A stretch of 8,624 nucleotides of DNA. Source: an uncultured Bacillota bacterium (lineage in GTDB: Bacteria > Bacillota_I > Bacilli_A > RF39 > UBA660). The notes beneath the pieces were generated by a model that did no database searches, had not been told where the DNA came from, and was given only the letters and a program-made list of their open reading frames with translations. Position numbers and translations under genes: made by a program. Location: the NCBI GenBank assembly GCA_948466105.1, contig CAOJZR010000019.1, forward strand, positions 1 through 8,624, in the 5' to 3' direction. Shown here piece by piece: positions 5,503 to 8,624 of this stretch. Each line of letters begins with the position of its first letter. The stretch's first letter is position 1.

Positions 5503-5743
5503 AAAAAGCTTCCACATTAATAATTATTTTTTTATTTTCATTCATATAAGAAGCTGCTTGGACTAAAGTTCTAATAGAACTAATATTACGTCCATTTTTT
5601 CCAATTACTCTTCCCATATCTTCTTGACTTACAAGCACTTCAATAATAAGTTCATTTTCTTCATCAAAATGTGTAATTGAAATATTATCAGAATCTTTAA
5701 CTAAACTTTTGATTAAAAACTCTGTTAACGCTACTAATTTCAT
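5501..5743 (-). CDS. khpA: KH-domain RNA-binding protein KhpA
   Basis: Small single-KH-domain RNA-binding protein which, with KhpB/Jag, is known in Bacillota to bind many RNAs and influence cell division and envelope functions. The 80-residue length is typical. The KH signature is GRVIGKNGRNISSIRTLV (44-61) with the RNA-gripping GKNG loop at 48-51, preceded by strand ELIIEVLV and followed by strand KIIINVEAF. The start codon overlaps the rpsP stop by one base (TAATG at 5745-5741), so it is translationally coupled. The rpsP-khpA pairing is a conserved Bacillota arrangement and supports the call. It is terminated immediately at its stop codon. Confidence 0.93.
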   Translation of the reverse strand: MKLVALTEFLIKSLVKDSDNISITHFDEENELIIEVLVSQEDMGRVIGKNGRNISSIRTLVQAASYMNENKKIIINVEAF

Positions 5744-6027
5744 TATTTACTTTCCTTCTTAGTCATTTTTTGATTATGGAATTTTTCTAAAATACCTTGT
5801 TTTTTTAATAATCCTCTTACTGTATCAGTTGGGATTGCACCATTAGTTAACCATCTTAAAGCAGCTTCTTCATTTATCTTTATTTCAGCTGGTTCTAACA
5901 CTGGATTATAAGTTCCAACATTTTCAATAAATTTACCATCTCTAGGACTTCTTGAATCCGCAGCTACAATACGATAAAATGGTCTTTTTTTTGCTCCCAT
6001 TCTTTTTAATCTTAATTTAACAGCCAT
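5743..6027 (-). CDS. rpsP: 30S ribosomal protein S16
   Basis: Small-subunit ribosomal protein needed for 30S assembly. The sequence opens with [20 protein letters not shown] and [20 protein letters not shown], the diagnostic S16 N-terminal block, followed by NP at 41-42, an [17 protein letters not shown] helix-turn and a Lys-rich tail. At 94 residues it is full length. The ATG is backed by GGAGGTG (6032-6038) and a consensus promoter at 6053-6081. It heads a two-gene unit with khpA. The ffh-ylxM genes that often precede rpsP are not adjacent: the gene upstream is a sigma factor. Confidence 0.97.
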   Translation of the reverse strand: MAVKLRLKRMGAKKRPFYRIVAADSRSPRDGKFIENVGTYNPVLEPAEIKINEEAALRWLTNGAIPTDTVRGLLKKQGILEKFHNQKMTKKESK

Positions 6028-6052
6028 AAAAGCACCTCCATTCGTTTAAGTA

Positions 6053-6081
6053 ATTATAACATACTAAATAATATGTGTCAA
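6053..6081 (-). promoter_or_regulatory. consensus promoter of rpsP-khpA
   Basis: On the minus strand: -35 TTGACA (6076-6081), 17-bp spacer, -10 TATAAT (6053-6058), both perfect. The predicted start is about 20 bases before the start codon. The -35 box is embedded in the inverted repeat at 6070-6103. Confidence 0.8.
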
Positions 6082-6103
6082 CCATATAATGTTGACACAT
6101 ATT
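6070..6103. repeat. 13-bp inverted repeat over the rpsP -35 box
   Basis: AATATGTGTCAAC (6070-6082) and GTTGACACATATT (6091-6103) are perfect complements separated by 8 bases. It could be an operator, the terminator of the sigma operon (no T-tract follows on the minus strand, so a weak one), or both. Confidence 0.6.
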
Positions 6104-6165
6104 TTGATTCTTTTATTATTTCTAACTCATAATTTTTAACATCTTAATACCATTAGTAGCTATTC

Positions 6166-7056
6166 TTATAAATATCTTTCAAGTGATTTTTTATAAAATT
6201 TTAATTTTTTAATTGCGCTTTTTTTTCTCGCACTAAGTGTTCCATGTAGAACACCAGAACGTCGACTCATCTCACGTAAACTTACTTTTTCACCATTAAA
6301 ACCAAAATAAGAAATAATAACCTGTTGTTGATTTTCACTTAATTTTGATTTAACTAATTCTAATAAATCGGCTTTAAGTGTTTCATTTATAACAGTCTCT
6401 TCTAAAGAAGTACCATCTGTAAGTGTATCTAGTTTAAAGTCATCAACATCACTTTCCAAACTAATAATTGGATTAAATACTTGGCGTAATTGCTGTAGTT
6501 CTTCTACAGATATTCCCATTTTTTCAGCAATTTCTTTATAAGTTGGCTCACGCTTTAATTCAACTTGCAATGAATCTTCAATTTTAATAGATTTTCGACT
6601 TTTATCTACTAAATAAGTAGGCAAGTGAACAAGTCGACTGTCGCTATATATTGCATATCTAATAGATTGTTTGATTTTCCAATAAGCATAAGTAGAAAAA
6701 CAATTGTTCCTATCAGCATCGTATCCATCGACAGCTTTTATTAATCCTTCATTCCCATATTGAATTAAATCCAAAAAATCAACGCCAAGATTATTGTATT
6801 TTCTAGCTATGCTAACAACAAGTCTTAAATTACTTTCAATAATTTTTTGTCTAATTCCTATTTCCCCTGTTGCTAATCTTTTAAAAAGTTCAACTTCTTC
6901 TTCCTTGGTTAATAATGGATAACGATTAATTTCCCTAAGATAATATTCAGTTGAATCATCGGTATATTCAATATCTTGATTGTCATCTGTTTTGCCTTTA
7001 TGTAACAATAAGTAATCATAACTATCAATCATTATAGCTAGATTTTCGTTTTCCAA
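6166..7056 (-). CDS. sigma-70 family sigma factor, downstream copy of the tandem pair (frameshifted N terminus)
   Basis: RNA polymerase sigma factor of the RpoD-like group. Counted from the TTG at 7054-7056: region 1.2 DSTEYYLREINRYPLLTKEE (34-53), regions 2.1-2.2 about 65-112 with LRLVVSIARKY and LDLIQYGNEGLIKAVDGYD, region 2.3/2.4 FSTYAYWKIKQSIRYAIY (120-137), which keeps one Trp of the usual WW pair (Y125-W126), a region 3 helix-turn-helix about 178-200 (EPTYKEIAEKMGISVEEL), and region 4 about 245-290 with an HTH at SLREMSRRSGVLHGTLSARK, where the usual R-E-R-I-R-Q stretch is replaced. This TTG and the next in-frame ATG (7030-7032) lack ribosome sites. The good start is at 7241 in another frame, so the intact gene was probably 358 codons and is frameshifted here. 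It sits 14 bases after the other sigma gene. Target promoters are unknown. Confidence 0.75.
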   Translation of the reverse strand: MENENLAIMIDSYDYLLLHKGKTDDNQDIEYTDDSTEYYLREINRYPLLTKEEEVELFKRLATGEIGIRQKIIESNLRLVVSIARKYNNLGVDFLDLIQYGNEGLIKAVDGYDADRNNCFSTYAYWKIKQSIRYAIYSDSRLVHLPTYLVDKSRKSIKIEDSLQVELKREPTYKEIAEKMGISVEELQQLRQVFNPIISLESDVDDFKLDTLTDGTSLEETVINETLKADLLELVKSKLSENQQQVIISYFGFNGEKVSLREMSRRSGVLHGTLSARKKSAIKKLKFYKKSLERYL

Positions 7057-7241
7057 ATCATCTAAAACATCTAAATTATAATCTGCTACTACTTTTACAA
7101 TTTCTAATAATTTAGTACTTGTATTTAATAGCTGAACACAACTATCAACAGTTAATTTATAACCTTCTTCATCACATTATTATAAGTTAAATTAGTGTAA
7201 TTATCACTATCAATATTCTTTATAATATTATCTATTTTCAT
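7057..7241 (-). pseudogene. N-terminal extension of the downstream sigma gene, cut off by a one-base frameshift
   Basis: An ATG at 7239-7241 has an ideal AGGAGG 5 bases upstream (7247-7252) and opens MKIDNIIKNIDSDNYTNL..., but this frame stops after 29 codons (TAA 7154-7152). From 7173 leftwards the sigma-gene frame is open and reads DEEGYKLTVDSCVQLL, then a helix-rich acidic stretch running without a stop into the sigma protein at 7056. The junction reads AATAATGTGATGAAG. A single extra T (GTTGAT) would fuse the two frames. No slippery heptamer is evident, so mutation or sequencing error is likelier than programmed shifting. The extension is not recognised and has no counterpart in the other sigma copy. 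Confidence 0.6.
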
Positions 7242-7255
7242 ATATGCCTCCTCTT

Positions 7256-8134
7256 TTATAAATGGAATTTCTTAACAAACTTTTCATCCTGATTAAGTTT
7301 ATTTTTTAATCCCTTTAAAATCTTCTTTTCTCTTTGACCAACTGCCGCTCTTGATATTCCTAAGCTTTCTGAAATAGCTGTTAAAGTTTGTCTTTCATCG
7401 CTAATAAAACGATAATATATAATCTTTTTATTTGTATCCGATAAATTCATCAAGGCAGTTATTAATTCGCTAGCTAACAGCTTGGTTATACATTTATCTT
7501 CGAAATAACTATTCTCATCTAAAATCGTTTCAATTATCTCTGTTTGACTTTTGCTTAATAAATCATTTAAACTAGCACAACCCTCATCTGCTTTAATTAG
7601 TTTTTTTATATAATCAACTGAAACTTCCATACCCAAGGCTATTTCTTCATTAGTTGGTTCCCTACCAAAATCTAAGCAAAATTGTTTTTGGACCTTTTTC
7701 ATTTTTATAATATCCCAAACTAATATATGAGATATCTTAATCGTTCTACCATTTTTATATATGCCATTTTTTATATAGTTTTCAATCGAAGGAGTTGCAT
7801 AAGTAGAAAAACAATTGTTCCTATCAACATCGTATCCATCGACAGCTTTTATTAATCCTTCATTTCCATCTTGAATTAAATCTAAAAAGTCAACTCCGAG
7901 ATTATTATATCTTCTAGCAATGCTAACAACAAGTCTTAAATTACTTTCAATAATTTTTTGTCTAATTCCTATTTCCCCTGCTGCTAATCTTTTAAAAAGT
8001 TCAACTTCTTCTTCTCTAGTTAATAATGGATAACGATCAATTTCCCTAAAATAATACCTTAGCGAATCATCGGTATATTCAATATCTCTTACTTCTTCAC
8101 TATTACAACAATTATCTATCTCAATTTTTTTCAT
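7256..8134 (-). CDS. sigma-70 family sigma factor, upstream copy of the tandem pair
   Basis: RpoD-like sigma factor, 292 residues. A short unique head (1-16) is followed by DIEYTDDSLRYYFREIDRYP (17-36, region 1.2), then regions 2.1-2.2 with LRLVVSIARRY and LDLIQDGNEGLIKAVDGYD. This D17-A113 block is about 91% identical to the neighbouring sigma. After FSTYA the protein departs from the family: TPSIENYIKNGIYKNGRTIK replaces the usual A-T-W-W-I-K-Q, so the aromatic pair that melts the -10 element is absent. Region 3 has an HTH-like REPTNEEIALGMEVSVDYIK, and region 4 LSDTNKKIIYYRF with HTH LTAISESLGISRAAVGQREK. The ATG is supported by AGGAGGG (8139-8145). It is first in a two-gene unit with the other sigma, under a promoter at 8231-8258. 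No anti-sigma gene is seen beside it, so regulation is unknown. Confidence 0.85.
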   Translation of the reverse strand: MKKIEIDNCCNSEEVRDIEYTDDSLRYYFREIDRYPLLTREEEVELFKRLAAGEIGIRQKIIESNLRLVVSIARRYNNLGVDFLDLIQDGNEGLIKAVDGYDVDRNNCFSTYATPSIENYIKNGIYKNGRTIKISHILVWDIIKMKKVQKQFCLDFGREPTNEEIALGMEVSVDYIKKLIKADEGCASLNDLLSKSQTEIIETILDENSYFEDKCITKLLASELITALMNLSDTNKKIIYYRFISDERQTLTAISESLGISRAAVGQREKKILKGLKNKLNQDEKFVKKFHL

Positions 8135-8230
8135 TTAACCCTCCTATTTAAAAAATTTCTGACACAATATTTTCTTCTAAACAAAAGTTATTATTGCATC
8201 ATTAATCTTCACAAACTTTTTTTGTTTTGT

Positions 8231-8258
8231 ATTATATCATAAATATATATAAAAACAA
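8231..8258 (-). promoter_or_regulatory. extended -10 promoter of the tandem sigma unit
   Basis: On the minus strand: TGATATAAT (8239-8231), a TGn-extended -10, with a poor -35 TTGTTT (8253-8258) at 16 bp. The predicted start near 8224 leaves a leader of about 90 nt before the ATG at 8134. No clear hairpin or operator is visible in the leader. Confidence 0.55.
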
Positions 8259-8276
8259 CCTTTTTTATAAATTAAT

Positions 8277-8310
8277 AAAAAAAGTTATAATTTTATTACA
8301 ATAATAACTT
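8277..8310 (-). terminator. intrinsic terminator after ftsW
   Basis: AAGTTAT (minus 8310-8304) pairs with ATAACTT (8288-8282) across a 15-nt AT-rich loop and is followed by TTTTT (8281-8277). It lies just after the ftsW stop codon, separating it from the sigma promoter. Confidence 0.6.
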
Positions 8311-8314
8311 AAAA

Positions 8315-8624
8315 CTAATAGATTAATTTTTGATTTTTTATTTCAATACTAATTCTTTGCACAATTCCTAAAGCCCATGTAAGACAAATCGCAAAAGTTC
8401 CACCATAGCTAAGAAAAGGAAGAGGCACTCCTGTTAATGGAATTAAGCCAAGTAAGCCACCTAAATTAACAAAAATATGCATAAATACATATGTTGCAAT
8501 TCCAAGTGAAATATATTTTCCTCTTAATGTTGCTGCTGATGAGGATATAAATAAAATTCGTCCTAATATAACAACATAAGCAACAAAAATAAGAGAAGCA
8601 CGTAAAACACCATACTCCTCACCA
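8315..8624 (-). CDS. ftsW: FtsW/RodA/SpoVE (SEDS) glycosyltransferase, C-terminal end (partial)
   Basis: The 3' end of a SEDS-family peptidoglycan glycosyltransferase, which polymerises lipid II at the membrane. FtsW does this at the septum with a class B penicillin-binding protein. The last 102 codons are present, reading GEEYGVLRASLIFVAYVVI, then NLGGLLGLIPLTGVPLPFLS plus YGGT, the strongly conserved SEDS signature, and a last membrane helix ending in ALGIVQRISIEIKNQKLIY before TAG at 8317-8315. The hydrophilic IVQRIS.E tail resembles Bacillota FtsW more than RodA, but a fragment cannot fully separate FtsW, RodA and SpoVE. The gene continues beyond the right edge. It is followed by a terminator and so is separate from the sigma pair. 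Confidence 0.85.
   Translation of the reverse strand, partial: GEEYGVLRASLIFVAYVVILGRILFISSSAATLRGKYISLGIATYVFMHIFVNLGGLLGLIPLTGVPLPFLSYGGTFAICLTWALGIVQRISIEIKNQKLIY

Noticed and set aside
6092..6115. Plus-strand promoter starting at TTGACA 6092-6097
   Set aside because: There is no good -10 box at the right spacing and no plus-strand gene downstream. The hexamer is the mirror arm of the inverted repeat.
7152..7241. Programmed ribosomal frameshifting in the sigma gene
   Set aside because: A -1 shift would be required near AATAATGTG, which is not a slippery heptamer. A simple one-base deletion explains the data better.

Overview
The window is strongly AT-rich, uses TGG for Trp and TAA/TAG/TGA as stops (standard bacterial code), and has clear AGGAGG-type ribosome binding sites and TTGACA/TATAAT promoters. 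With the gene families present (FtsW, RpsP-KhpA, CdsA-RseP, a NatA/YhaQ-type ABC exporter, a CsoR/FrmR-fold regulator, an IS1182-type transposase relic) this points to a low-GC Bacillota lineage, probably an uncultured Bacilli/Erysipelotrichia- or RF39-like gut bacterium. The lineage is an inference from sequence style, not a database match.

Layout. Almost everything lies on the minus strand, so transcription runs from right to left. The left edge (1-312, plus strand) holds an IS1182-type transposase collapsed by an internal deletion, ending in hairpins. Next come a minus-strand tRNA-Glu(CTC) with its own promoter (354-474), then a small CsoR-fold regulator (504-788) with an excellent promoter. 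The gene-free stretch 789-1094 holds that promoter and a perfect 18-bp bidirectional terminator (987-1029); I see nothing in 840-986. A tight operon follows, read right to left: cdsA (5147-4350), rseP (4337-3309), an ABC ATPase (3297-2398) and its ABC-2 permease (2408-1095). The coding regions touch or overlap and the ribosome sites sit in the preceding stop codons. uppS, dxr and proS, often found around cdsA-rseP in Bacillota, are not here.

The gene-free stretch 5148-5500 is more complex than a spacer. It contains the cdsA promoter, a 12-bp inverted repeat (5259-5286), and an orphan transcription unit: a consensus promoter (5466-5493), about 140 nt of leader or small RNA with a run of ten G on the transcribed strand, and a hairpin (5318-5345). 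The rpsP-khpA operon lies upstream (6027-5501) with a near-perfect promoter that overlaps a 13-bp inverted repeat.

The most unusual part is 6166-8134: two tandem sigma-70-family genes. They share a gap-free 291-bp block (about 92% identical by hand count) covering regions 1.2 to 2.2/2.3, then diverge abruptly throughout the promoter-recognition domains. The downstream copy (6166-7056) has a well-initiated N-terminal extension separated from it by an apparent one-base frameshift near 7174. The right edge carries the 3' end of ftsW (8315-8624) and its terminator.

Working together: FtsW (septal wall synthesis), CdsA (CDP-diacylglycerol for phospholipids), RseP (intramembrane protease) and the ABC exporter form an envelope-centred neighbourhood. 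RpsP-KhpA is a translation/RNA-binding pair. The sigma pair probably adds an accessory transcriptional programme whose targets cannot be read from this window.
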